A stretch of DNA of 64,000 nucleotides from the NCBI GenBank assembly GCA_020002185.1, contig CM034536.1:15479614-15543613 (forward strand), read 5' to 3'. The notes below the pieces were generated by a model. That model was not told the origin of the DNA and ran no database searches. It saw nothing but the letters and a program-made list of their open reading frames with translations. A program made the position numbers and the translations under genes. The stretch's first letter is position 1; each line of letters begins with the position of its first letter. Positions 11,273 to 22,846 of the stretch are shown in pieces. The DNA is from Paraescarpia echinospica. Taxonomy: Eukaryota; Annelida; Polychaeta; Sabellida; Siboglinidae.

Positions 11273-13765
11273 AACCCAGTGAGCAAACGGGACTGTGTTA
11301 TTATGGGGGATTTTAACCATGGGCATATAAAATGGAAATCTCTACAGAGTACGGGTAGTGAGGACCACAAGTTTTTAGTTTTAGTACAAGATAGTTTCCT
11401 TTCTCAACATGTGCTAGAACCAACCAGGGGAGAGAATGTGTTAGACTTATTTTTGTCCTCACAGAATGAATTAGTTGACAATGTTAAATTATGTGAGCCT
11501 CTGGGAAGTAGTGATCACAACCAGATACATTTTACCATCAAAGTAAAATCAGAAAGAAATAATAAAAAGCAGTTCAGGAGAAATTTCCACAAAGGAAGAT
11601 ATAAGGAAATGAGGAAATATTTAGCAAAGATAGACTGGAATAATACACTGAAGAATAAGACAGCAACAGAATGCTGGAATATCTTAAAGAATGAAATAGA
11701 GGGCATCGTAGATAAATTTGTTCCCTTAAAAAAACAAGGGAAACGGACCAGAAAGAAATATTTATCGAAAGAAGCCATTAGAAAAATTAAGTATAAACAA
11801 ATGATGTGGAAGTCATATAGACGTACTGGCAATGACGAAGACTACAACATTTATAAAGAAGCACTAAACCAAGCTACAGCTGAAATTAGAAATTCAAAGA
11901 GAAGCTATGAACATAAATTAGCTTGTAATATAAAACATGACAGCAAGAGTTTTTATGCGTATGTTCGAAGCAAACAGAAAGTTCAGGATAAGGTCGGTCC
12001 TCTAGAAGATAGTGCTGGAAATATAATATCAGAAGGATTCTTAATGGCAGAAGACCTAAATGAGTATTTTAGTTCAGTGTTTACAGAGAAGACACTAGTT
12101 CACTGACAGTACCAGAGGCTAAGTTCAAGGGGGCAGAATCAGACTATTTAAGACAGTTAATTGTAACCCCAGAAATGGTAGCTAAGAAAATTAGGGCTAT
12201 GAAGGAAAATAAATCACCTGGAGTGGATGGTATTCCACCCAAACTACTAGTGGAAATTGTAGAACAAATTAGCATACCGCTTGCAACAGTTTTCAACTTG
12301 TCATTAGAAGAGGGAGTGGTTCCTTTAGAATGGAAAGAAGCAAACATTATAGTTATTTAAAAAAGGTTCGAGAAACAAATCAAATAATCATAGACCAGTT
12401 AGTTTAACATCGGTGATTTGTAAATTATTAGAAAGACTAATTAAAGATCACATGGTGGATTTTCTTGTTAAACATAACTTGATAAACCCATCTCAACATG
12501 GGTTTCTAAAATGCTTAACAAATATGTTATGTTTTTTGGAAGATATCACTAAGTGGGTAGATGATGGATCACCAGTAGATATCATCTACTTAGATTTTCA
12601 AAAAGCTTTCGACAAAGTGCCACAACAGAGATTACTGCTTAAACTAAAAGCCCATGGCATAGGAAATGGTATAATTAACTGGATAGAAAAATGGCTGATT
12701 GACAGAAGACAACGGGTAGTTGTTGATGGGGAGGCTTCAAACTGGAAATCAGTTTTGAGTGGGGTTCCACAGGGATCAGTACTGGGACCTATATTATTCT
12801 TAATATATATAAATGATTTGGACGATGATATAGCTAGCAAGGTGTTGAAATTTGCAGATGATACAAAAGTGTTTAGAAGGATTAAAAGTGATGGGGATAG
12901 ACAGCATTTACAAGATGATCTTGACAGGTTGATCAAATGGTCTGAAAAGTGGCAAATGTTGTTCAATTTTGGGAAATGTAAATGCCTTCACACAGGACAT
13001 GGGAACGAATATGTAGAATATACAATGGGGGGAACTGTACTAAGTACTACTGTAAAAGAAAAAGACTTAGGGCTGACAATTAGTGCTGACATGAAGGTTT
13101 CAGAGCAGTGTGGAATTGCAGCTTCAAAGGGAAATAAAATCTTTGGATTGATTAGGCGAAATATAGCATATAAAGAAAAAGAACTAATAATACCGCTGTA
13201 CAAACAATAGTTAGGCCTCATTTAGAATATTGTATACAAGCATGGAGGCCATACCGCAAGAAGGACATAGATATGCTAGAAAGAGTACAGAGGAGAGCGA
13301 CTAAAATGATACCAAAACTGAGGGATCTTAGTTATGAAAAACGCCTAAACGAATGTGGTTTAACAACACTAGAGACCAGGAGATTGAGAGGAGATCAGAT
13401 AGAAGTGTTTAAAATATTGAATGGTTATGAAAATATTGATAGAAATATGTTTTTTTTCAGTTAATAAAGATAGAAAGACTAGAGGACATGAAGTTACATT
13501 AGTAAAGGAGCAGTGTAGATTAGACATGAGAAAGTTCTCATTTTCACAAAGGACTGTGAATGAATGGAACAGATTATCTGATGATTGTGTGGGTGCTAGT
13601 AGTGTGAATATGTTTAAAAATAAAATCGACACATACCTCAGAAGGGCTGGATATATGTAAATAAAAGGGTTGGACTCTCGATAAGCCAAAGGGCTTCCTT
13701 GTCCACCTGCCATCTAGAGTTAATTCTCTGGATGGCAATCTTGTTAAATCTTGTTAAATCTTGTT
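11273..13765 (+). mobile_element. CR1-type LINE inserted into the preceding LINE
   Basis: 5'-truncated CR1 element. It starts inside the endonuclease domain (IMGDFNHGHIKW at about 11,305; GSSDHNQIHF at about 11,510). The linker runs to 12,106. RT follows with KSPGVDGIPPKLL (12,208), IIYLDFQKAFDKVPQQR (12,570), LSGVPQGSVLGPILFLIYI (12,760) and catalytic LKFADDTKVF (12,845). The C-terminal region continues to RRAGYM-stop at 13,660. Four or five frameshifts or stops (12,106; 12,358; 13,210; 13,464) interrupt an otherwise well-kept ORF2. The 3' end is three copies of TCTTGTTAAA. A second copy of its 3' end lies at 27.7-28.4 kb. The 473-aa open frame beginning at 10,685 is an accidental fusion of this element with the older LINE. 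Confidence 0.85.
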
Positions 13766-13835
13766 ACCCGAACTAAAAACGGCGAACGAGCATTCTCTTG
13801 TGCAGCTCCAAGATGTGGTTGGGTTATTTCTTCGT

Positions 13836-13838
<3 letters not shown>
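13766..13838 (+). mobile_element. Resumed 3' part of the split L2/CR1-like LINE
   Basis: Immediately after the CR1 tail, the frame reads TRTKNGERAFSCAAPR, the usual continuation after RSSDQLLL in L2/CR1-like ORF2 C-termini. With the CR1 removed, the codons join as LLL-VTRTKNGERAFS. A one-base deletion then breaks the RLW motif, and a GA microsatellite follows. Confidence 0.7.

Positions 13839-13908
<70 letters not shown>
13839..13908. repeat. (GA)n microsatellite
   Basis: A pure GA tract of about 70 bp is followed by a short GT run (13,909-13,919). It has expanded inside the C-terminal codons of the split LINE. Confidence 0.97.
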
Positions 13909-13910
<2 letters not shown>

Positions 13911-14128
13911 TGTGTGTGTAGTGGTTAGCACACCTGCCTGGCATGCCCGGACCGGGCAGGCATGTATATTTGGAATAGCTCTCAACATTGGGGACTGTGT
14001 ATCCCTCGTGACTCGGAGATCACGTTAATGTCGGTCCCTTCTCAATTTGGGATGTAAACGAACCACTGAGGACGACAAACACCCTGTCAGTGACCACCCT
14101 CAGTGCCAGCATACGATAATGTCCTGAA
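13911..14128 (+). mobile_element. tRNA-derived SINE, copy 1
   Basis: The head reads GTAGTGGTTAGCACACCTGC then CTGGCATGCC, like a tRNA 5' half with an A box. The body (CTCAACATTGGGGACTGTGT, ATCCCTCGTGACTCGGAGAT) matches the reverse complement of 47,735-47,968 nearly base for base. The B-box region is partly deleted here but visible as GAGTTTAAAACCC in the other copy. A 3' tail is not clear. Confidence 0.6.
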
Positions 14129-16049
14129 AAAAGGCTGACTAGTTGAATCAGACCACATAAGACCATAACATTGTAACGACAATACAGACTAGTCAGTTAA
14201 TGGAACGTTGTCGAGCGTTGGAAACAACTAGCCAAAAAACTAGAACTAGAATAGTGTAGCATGTCTCAAGTCAGGGTATTTCAAATATCTATAACCTGCG
14301 GAAACTCAACCAGGGTTTTGCATAAATATAAAAAAAAATACAAAGAGGTCAACATATTTATTTAATATTTTATGGACGACACTACAACACTGATGGTGCT
14401 GCCTCCAGTGACAGTGGACGACATTACGGCAGTGACTGCTGATGGTTCAAAAGTTGAAACAAGTGTAGATGTCACGGACAAGAGTAGACATACCTCGTTT
14501 ACACGACACTAACGGATCGCGATCATTCATGACAACACGCAAGCGCATTAAACAATATTTTTGAAGTCACAATCGCGAAAACCAATCAACGGAGACCTAG
14601 GTTCTAAATAACGACTAAGTCGCGAGAAACACAATCACGAAACAGTCCATAACACACTTTTTAGAAGTATATCATTGGAAATATGTGCTACCAGAGCATC
14701 TGATTTAAAAACTACATGTTCAAGAGAAGCGCAGTGTAATTATCATCATTAATATTAACACAATATCGATTCTTGAATCTGGCTTAGCCTACTTTAGCCA
14801 GTTTTGATATTTTCTTATAGACTTGCACGTTGCGTTTCTTTTCTTTCGATATTATATGGCGCCTAATGGCGGTAGATATCGGCACTAAGCCATTAGACAG
14901 TGAGACTATCTCAAAAATGAAAAAGCATCAGTTCTACCACCACAGTTTAAGCACCTCTCGTTTGCGACATTTGAAACCAATAGTAAATACTACAGCGATG
15001 ACGTCAGCAATACCTCCCATGTCTGTATCGTAACCAAAGCTTTGTCATGAACTTTATAAGTATCTACTTCCCTCATAAACGAACCAGTAGCACGCGTCAG
15101 ATTATGGAATCATTGGTGTACTGGATATCTTAAAATACTTTCTCAAGCTGTCAAACCCGTTTGCGACATAGAAAATCACCAAAACACAGCATGCAGAAAA
15201 TTGCAGTCGGCCTTGTTTTGGATTTTTACGATTGAATGCACACTGGGCCCACCATTTGTAAGATTACTCTCGAGATTGGCCGAAAGTGACCTGGATAACG
15301 AAGTGACCATATTGGCGAGGCTAGTTTCCTATACTTTACTATTATGGAAATAATTTGGGACTTTCATAGGGTGACCTTAATTGCGAGGTGACTGCATTAC
15401 CGAGGTAATCATACAGCGAGGTTCGACTGTAAGTGGTGAGTGGAGATCCACGCCGGTTGGTTTGGCTACACTGTTGCTCATTAGAAACTAATTGCCGTAG
15501 TTATTGTTTCGTGCGCCGAAACAACCGATGACGCTTAAAATTAGTCGGCCGTCACGTCAACCGCTGGTGGCAGCCAGATGACGACATAAGCCGTATTCGA
15601 GCGATAATATCCAGAAACATTTAATATATTATGCACGCACGCACATATGCACGCATTCACACACGCACGCATATACACAAACATACACGAGCGCACACGC
15701 ACGCACATAGTCACACATGCGTATGCACGCACTTACACACACACATAAAGTGCTAAACAAAATAAAGATAACCTATTAATTGTACAGTAATTGTTGACCA
15801 ACATGGATCGAGGTTGTTTGTCATCGAGTACAGTTTAATTGATTGTGCTGCATATTTCACATCTCCCCAGTAAAGACAAATGTATTATAAACGATATTTT
15901 GAAAATCAATTGACGTCTTTCCATGTGACATATCTGGATTTCATCCAATGAAAATGACGATTCATGTACCGTGATGTCAGTTTCAATGTCAAACCTATAC
16001 GTGAGGTGGGCAACTGCAAACATAAAGAAAATGTGATTTGCAAACAGTA

Positions 16050-16107
<58 letters not shown>

Positions 16108-16262
16108 ATGTGTGTGTGTGAGCGCGCGTGTGTGTCTGTGTGTGTCCAAACTTGAATAAGCTAGACAATTAAATTAACTAGACAATTAAAATGCGTATCA
16201 ATCAATATAATGTAATACGTGTTAAAGGAAGACCATTTATTTGATAATTAATTTAATATAAG
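14129..16262. other. Non-coding stretch with a pogo-like repeat end and CA/GT tracts
   Basis: No gene is supported. The stretch at 15,283-15,431 ends GCGAGGTTCGACTGTA, the reverse complement of TACAGTCGAACCTCGC, a terminus common in pogo/Tc1-like MITEs; no partner end was found. The stretch at 15,632-15,742 is CA/CG-rich, and a (GT)n tract of about 50 bp lies at 16,051-16,102. A perfect TGACGTCA palindrome is at 14,999-15,006. Confidence 0.5.
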
Positions 16263-16613
16263 CAAAAATAGATAAGCGATGAAGAAATATACACTTCTTA
16301 TTTGAAAGCTTACTCATTCTGGTTTTCCAATAATAATTCATAAAATAACATATAAACAGACCTACAACCGTGCCGTTTCCGGTGTCCGAACGATGTTGGC
16401 TGCGGGTAGTCAGTACACTAATCTTCCGATTACAACGCTGTCTTCTCATTTGCATAGGATTCAGACATGCGCACTTCATCAGTTCTTAATTTCATGTTAT
16501 AAGCTCCATCTACTTTTAAACGGCGGCAAAACTGACATGCTTTGAAGGCAGCAAAACCTATATTCTCGATGTCGGCGTGACGTCACAACAACGTATGCCA
16601 AACAGCGATGCCA

Positions 16614-17009
16614 ATGCCGTGTTCACATAGAAATCTTAAGAGATCTAACGGTAAACCGATTTACTGCTGCATTCACACAGGGCGTAAACGGTTTAACTAA
16701 GCGGCATAACTTCATGTGTACGATAATTACGCAGCTTGGAACAATTGTAGAAAGGACGCGTGGCGTTGAGAACAATTGCGTGTCATAACCGGTTTAAAGT
16801 TAAGTCTCTAATGCCGTGTCCACAAAGAAAACCTTAAGAGACTTAATTTTAAACCGGTTTTAAACGTACAATTGTTCCCCACGCCACGCGTCCTTTCTAC
16901 AACCATTGTTCGAAGTTACGTAATTCCTGTACACGTGGAGATAAACAGCTTAATTAAGTCGCTTACGCTCTGTGTGTCTGCATTAAGCTTTTCTGTGTGA
17001 ACACGGCAT
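16614..17009. mobile_element. Foldback MITE nested in copy A
   Basis: Starts ATGCCGTGTTCACATAGAA and ends TTCTGTGTGAACACGGCAT. The two halves are near-palindromic over about 190 bp each, meeting near 16,805 (AACCGGTTTAAAGTTAAGTC against GACTTAATTTTAAACCGGTT). It is non-coding. An incomplete half copy lies at 17,213-17,330. Confidence 0.75.
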
Positions 17010-17212
17010 ATGACGTACAGATGACCTATCACATAACCTGTTCCTAGCAAAACTCCGTCAAGCCATCAGAAAACATGTGGTGGATTCGGTCATTTCTTTT
17101 TAAATTCTGTGTTTGTTTATGGGAAAACATAAGGCAAAGTGGCTAAAGTAACAACTGTATGTTTGATTGATGAGTTGTCATGCAGCAATAGCTGCATACT
17201 GGACTGGATATA

Positions 17213-17330
17213 TCAATTGTTCGCAAAGCCACGCGTCCTTTCTACAATAATTGCTCCAAGCTACGTAATTGCACACGTGATGTTAATTCGCTTAGTTAAA
17301 CCGCTTACAATCTGTGTGAACGCAGCATAA
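17213..17330. repeat. Half copy of the foldback MITE
   Basis: CCACGCGTCCTTTCTACAA, then GCTACGTAATT and CTGTGTGAACGCAGCATAA, match the right half of the element at 16,614-17,009 in the same orientation. The left half is missing. Confidence 0.6.
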
Positions 17331-17674
17331 GGGTTAACATTCTTTGCGTTGGTTGGTTGGTTAGTTATGAAATCAGAAAGTAACGCCTCAATCGGTAGGT
17401 GGATGAACTAAGTCGACGAACCAACATCGTTTGCCAGTGTCTAAAACACCGGAAACGGCACGGTTGTAAGTCCATTTATAAGTTATTTTAGGACTGATTA
17501 TCGGGAAACCATTTACATGTAAGAAAATATAAAGATCGTTGGAAGCGGACGAGCCATCTTGGATTTTCAAATGGCTGTTTCACCATTTGAACGATTCTTC
17601 GTCTAATCTGCTCTACTAATGGTGCTAGCAACCGTTGAAGTATGTTTTCACTCGCTTATCTATTTTTATATAAG

Positions 17675-19643
17675 GACCCATGTCCCCGAAAGTGTCATAT
17701 TTGTTCGGGGATTGAGACAATTGAGACTAGGCAAAATGTGAGCTACGAAATGCACATACATTGGTGAAGCTGGACACGCAATATAGCTATTAAATAAATA
17801 TAAATAATAAAGCGCCCAGATAAAGCGCCGCGGTCTCGACTCCAATCGAACTGAGCCCGTGGCGCCATCGGGATTGGGAGTCGAACACGGAGCGCTTGCA
17901 GACACTCCCTAATACCATTATTCTTCGTTGTAAACAAGTAAACTGTTTAGGAAAACGTGCTGTGGTATGTAACTGCATGTACAACGACATGGAGTTTATA
18001 GTGTTTTAATTTACTTCCATAAATAGTTCATTTAATCCTTGTTTAGGTATGTTGTTTAATAAGCTGAACCACAACATGTCTGACGGTTAGTCAATCTACT
18101 CTATCGATGCCGGTGTTTATAAAAAAAACATTGACCAATTACGATATTACCGACACAAAATCTACAAATAACACTCCAAAAAAGGCCAGATTTAATTGCT
18201 AAGAACTGGTGACGCTGGACACTACGATGATGCTGGACTCGAGTAAGGCAGCACTGACTGGAAAAACACTGGTTTTCCTTACAACTGAATAAACATAAGT
18301 TATGGGGATGAATGTATGCAGAGCTATAGCTTGCGCATGACTATACACAAAGGCGACCTTTCCGGTTGTGTCTGGAGCTAGGCCAACTACAAATCACTGG
18401 TGGAGTTTGCAGATCCGTTAATTTTGCATCGAGTGTCTCACGTGTCACGTGTTCGTGTAATATATACGTCATCAGTGAAGTGTTTGTTGAACTACATTGT
18501 CAGAAAGCATCATCATCCGCTTTATTTATGTACATGCCATCTGGTAGGACTATGTCCAATTGTCGCTACTCGGCAACATTACTGTGATTGTTTCCAGACT
18601 GTTCAAGTGATCGTCTATAAACTCTTCCTGATATGCATGTTTACAGAACACGTCCGGAGCTATTAGCATACCAGCCTGTCTGATAGTTCTCAGTTTCAAA
18701 GGACTTTCTTATGTACGTTGCATAAGCAGATGTTATTGCTTTTGATGCGTACCATAAAGCAACATGGTTCGGTATTGGCTGACAAAGTAAGCAGGGATAT
18801 GATTTTTGTATTTGGGTTTTCCTCACACAATTTAGAATGCAGGTGTTGAATATATAATGTATTTTCCCTCTTCTTCTTTTCTTCTTCTTCTTAGGTAGAT
18901 GACTTCATTGTTCCTGGAAAGTGTTCAGCAGATGGTGTAAAAACTCAATTTGTTGCGCCAGCTCAATCCTTGTGCAACTTTTGGATGTGTTTGCTGTACG
19001 TTTTCCTTCATAATTACATTTTCACATAACGATATAGCCAATGACTATGTGTGTAAAATGCAACTACTTACACCATAAAGTATAAAGGGTAAGCCGTATG
19101 ACATAATGTCCTTGAAGTTACGGCCAGTGAATGCATTGGCATTGGAACGTGGTGCGTATTCGGGGAGGAGGGGGGGCTGAGGCTCACAAAAACCTTGCAC
19201 CTCCATCAGTCTCCAAAAATCTCCTGTTGCATCCCCCTTTCAGGCTCTCCAAAACACCAAATTGCACCCCCCCCCTTGAAGCCCATCAGATACAAAAACT
19301 GTTGTAGCCTTGACCCTCATCAAAACATCAAAATCCGGGGCGTAGCTAGCCGTACGCACGTACGCACGTGCGCACGTGCTTCCACATCAATTTGTCAAAC
19401 TAAAATTTCCACTGAAGACAGTGGCCGCCAGAAGCCCTGATACCGTTGTATACTTTGGCAAAGAAAATGTCATAACTAACTTGTAACACTTTATAACGAC
19501 GCAGAATCATGTGACTAGAAGCAGGCAGCCCAACGAAGCTGCTGCCGCTGGTAAGCGGTCCGCACGCAAGCCGGTGGCTAGGCAAAGCATATGTGTCATC
19601 ATTCACTTGTAACAATTTATCAATGTTTGACTCAGTCAGTAAC
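17675..19643. other. Non-coding interval
   Basis: No supportable gene. The stretch at 19,140-19,400 contains GGGGGGCTGAGGCTCACAAA, a C-rich run and CCGGGGCGTAGCTAGC. The same word set, in the opposite orientation, occurs at 25,543-25,800 (TAGCTACGCCCCGG), suggesting a MITE family with CCGGGGCGTAGCTA ends. The rest is anonymous AT-rich sequence. Confidence 0.4.
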
Positions 19644-20427
19644 AGTGAGGGACGTTAAAGTAATACATTTTCACAACTGGACAAAAGCATGAAATTTGGC
19701 ACAGATGACATTAATACCATACTATTTCAGAAACAACCTGAGATTTTGATGCTTCTGCCATTTTGTGCAAAATTCAAAATGGCCGCCACCCGAAATCGAA
19801 AATTGCCAGATCTCTGGAACCTGTGCTCCGATTTGGATGATCTTAGTGTAGTTTCTAGGGTTTTGGGGAGTGTTGAAGTGATTGGTGAAGTTTTTGAATT
19901 GATTTAGGGTCAAGATCACATGATATGGGTCAATGTGAAAGTCAAATTTCTGCTAAAGCACTACTTTCTTAATATGTTCTCTTATCTTATCTCTGGTATC
20001 CTCCAGTACGATTATTATTATCTTGATGTCTTTTATGGGGTCTTCATGTATCCTTAGTCCATCGATGAGATCGTTCCATCTATGTTGGAGTCAAGGTCCC
20101 ATGTTCAGAATCAAGGTCAGTATGGTTTCATGACTTTGCTATTTATCAAAGCTACGTGTATGTGACATTGAGTCTTTCACGGAATGTGATATAGGCAGTG
20201 GATATCACAGCATGATATTGGTTGTGAAAAATATAAAGTTTAAATATAAATATATTGTAGTGGAAAACATATAGTTTATTTCAAATCAGTGAAAGGAATA
20301 CCATTAAGACATAGGGCTTAAGCACCACCAGGTACACATGTACGTACTATTTACAGGCAATCAACTTGCAGGATCGCATCAAAATCCTTCTCGCCAGCAA
20401 GACGTTTTGCATACATGAGATCTCTTA

Positions 20428-21979
20428 TTATTTACAGTCCATCGTTGTTGATGCATCCACCTTCACAGTGACAAAGAATAGCACATTTGATACCTGCCCT
20501 GGCACATTTGAAGTTTCCTGTGCAGGCTTTTCTACACCCACAGTGGGGAAGGAGGGCACACGCTTTGCGTGGGTCGGCTTGCACTGTCCACAATGGAAAC
20601 CAAGGCTGCCAAAGTGGCAACCAGCAATGATGACAACATCATCATTGCTGGTTGCCACTTTGGCAGCCTTGTCGACTGTGCGGATGAAAGCCTTTGAGTG
20701 ACCTTGTTGTGCGGCGTGAGAGAGATGCAGAAATATCCTGCTATATGTCTCCTGGAGATCGTCATACGTGGAGCAAACCATGACATTGTTGAGCTAAGTT
20801 AACAGCTTTTGAAAGGAACCTAAGCAGCTGGACCTTTGTTTCTAATTTTGCCAGGAACTTGTTCCAGTCACGAGGGACAGGTGTAGAGCCTTCGACGATG
20901 GTTGTCACGCCAGGGGTACCTCGTTTAGTTAGACTCTGGGCTTTGAGGTTGTCATTAGGGTAGGTGTCCCATAAGATGACGAGTCGCGATGTTAAACTTG
21001 AGAGAGCTGGTAATGAAGGGCGTGAAATGACACACAACATATTGCCCGAAGTTAGCGGCGTTGGTTGGGCGGACCATGTGAACCACAGCTGGGGCATCAA
21101 ACACCTCCACCATAACATCATCTGGAGGTATGAGTTTTGGGATAGTCAGACAGTGCACAATATCAGATGTTGTGCCGGACTTGAGCTGGTTTTCGAACTT
21201 GAAGAAATTGTCCAAGTCGAAATCTGGCCGGGACTGTAGCGACAGGAAAAGATGAGACACCACTGAGACATTTGTTTTCAGTGCACTGACTTTGTTCCTG
21301 TTTTTTGTTTCATATGTGTATCTTGCAAACGTATGGGGAGCTGACCTCTTGATTGTGTCTGTGATGGAAACCTTACCTTTCTTCAGGCGCTCACTAACGA
21401 AGGCTACATGGCGATCCTTGCCTCTTTCGTATGCATTGCAGAGCGCCTCTGCGATTGCAGATGGCATGACCTCTCGAGTATGGAGCGTGACCAAATTTTG
21501 ACCATTTTGTGATAAGAAATGGTTTTTCGGTGGTAGAACATTGAAAACTGAGAGAACATCCTTGGCGAATGTCATTTGCAGGGTGTGACCCTGTTCGTGA
21601 TGACCGAGATGTTGCGCAGTTGCACTGATATCAGCAGCATCCTCGAAGGCAGCGAGTGCTTGCAGCTTCTCATTTAGTGTCGTCACATGCTCATCCATTG
21701 TATCTGGCATACCAAAGAGGTTGGCAACTCCTGAAGCGCTTTTACAGAGCTGGGTTGTTTGTTCGTGGCTATGGTCTTTTGGGATGTGAGAAAACTTCTT
21801 CTCACTATTTGTATGACAAAGTTGAATTTGCGGAACTCTTCTAGGACATTAGGGTGCTTCTGCTCCAGCTCAGCCATGTCCTTCACGTGAACTGGCAACC
21901 ACCGTGAGTAACGGGTCTGGTCAAAGATGAACAGCCACCCAGAGTTCATCGATAACCTGCACATGTAGGTCAAAATCAC
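20428..21979 (-). pseudogene. Transposase pseudogene, same superfamily as at 4-6.4 kb
   Basis: Motifs in order on the minus strand: FDQTRYSRWLPVHVKDM..L (21,920), MDEHVTTLNEKLQ (21,690), NGQNLVTLHTREV (21,490), AIAEALCNAYERGKDRH (21,450), a long middle region to 20,960, then VILWDTYPNDNLK..TKRGT (about 20,960-20,910) and WNKFLAKLETKVQLLRFL (about 20,860). The nuclease-like end is HAAQQGHSKAFIRTVD (about 20,720) and DDVVIIAGCHFGSLG (about 20,640). At least three frame changes break it. The motif order parallels the transposase at 4-6.4 kb (DRYD..NYVK, WKRFF, EADTR, SPDT). The DxD-type motif is split by an inverted duplication. Confidence 0.6.
20601..20671. repeat. Perfect 33-bp inverted repeat inside the transposase
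   Basis: Arms 20,601-20,633 and 20,639-20,671 are exact reverse complements separated by CAACA. On the coding (minus) strand this adds ten codons (KAAKVATSND) between RTVD and DVVIIAG without shifting the frame. Confidence 0.92.
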
Positions 21980-22846
21980 CCTCTCCGAGTGAACGTACGA
22001 AGCGACAATGCAGCCGCCAACGAAACGCCGGATGAAATATTTATACTTCAGTCTATATAAAACATGGAAGTAATACTATGTTGCTTCATATGGTAAAACG
22101 ATATTGTTTCAAAACCGTAAACACAAATACATGCACTGCCATAATACCAGGATGCATTGCGCTTGTCGCTTGAGGCGCTCTTTTGCGATTACGATGTTAA
22201 CTAACGTCAGTAAGCGCATAATATATACATCAGTATATTGCCTCCATAATTGGATTTTAGCTCAACCCAACACAATCCAATTGATTGACGAAAACTCATA
22301 AATAACTTTGGGTACAAGAAAACCCAATCTTAGAGATCACGATCGTCATGCCAGTGGATACAAGGGGGTCATTACGCCTTGATATTGTGTAAGCGTGACC
22401 ATAACCCCCAATTGAAAACAAATTTCTATCAATCCTCCCAGGGTGTATGTAAACCCCACAATGGACACCAATTACCTATGAACTGGTAGTGAGGATTCAC
22501 AGCTGGGCGTTTACTCGTGTTTTGGTGACTATTTGACCCTGTCATTGACCTCTAGCATGTTACCTTTACCCTAAATAGATTCAAACACTTCACCAATCAC
22601 TTCAGCACCCCCAAATTCCCTAGAAACGACACTAAGATCATCCAAATTGGAGCACAGGTTCCAGAGATCTGGCAATTTTCGATTTCGGGTGGCGGCCATT
22701 TTGGATTTTGCACAAAATGGCAGAAGCATCAAAATCTCATATTGGTTCCATCAAAATTCTAAAATAGTATGGTATCTGTGCCAAAGTTCATACTTCTGTC
22801 AAGATGTTAAAATTTACGGCCCTTGCCGACATTAACGTCCCTCACT

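Larger units (their letters stand above)
16263..17667. mobile_element. 1.4-kb TIR element, copy A, with 7-bp target duplication
   Basis: The element starts CAAAAATAGATAAGCGA and ends CTCGCTTATCTATTTTT, and is flanked on both sides by ATATAAG (16,256-16,262 and 17,668-17,674). The arms share about 110 further bases (16,310-16,420 versus 17,397-17,515), including CACCGGAAACGGCACGGTTG. No transposase frame is seen. It contains a nested foldback element. Copy B is at 50,934-52,348. The superfamily is open; P, hAT and Dada are candidates because of the duplication length. Confidence 0.75.
19644..22846. mobile_element. Second PIN-nuclease-type DNA transposon (3.2 kb)
   Basis: Inverted termini of about 280 bp: 19,644-19,920 and 22,560-22,846, both starting AGTGAGGGACGTTAA at the outer edge. 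The arms include CAAAATGGCCGCCACCCGAA and ATTTTCGATTTCGGGTGGCG in mirror orientation. The interior holds a broken minus-strand transposase. The termini are unrelated to those of the 2.9-8.1 kb element, although the proteins look related. A target duplication is not evident. Confidence 0.75.

Noticed and set aside
10685..12106. 473-residue open reading frame, the longest in the window
   Set aside because: It is a chance fusion of the C-terminus of one LINE with the endonuclease of the CR1 inserted into it; the change of protein family at residue ~195 marks the junction.
17815..17900. tRNA-like segment with GTGTTCGACTCCCAATCCC on the minus strand
   Set aside because: A B-box-like word is present but no acceptor stem, D arm or anticodon arm could be folded, and no second copy was seen.
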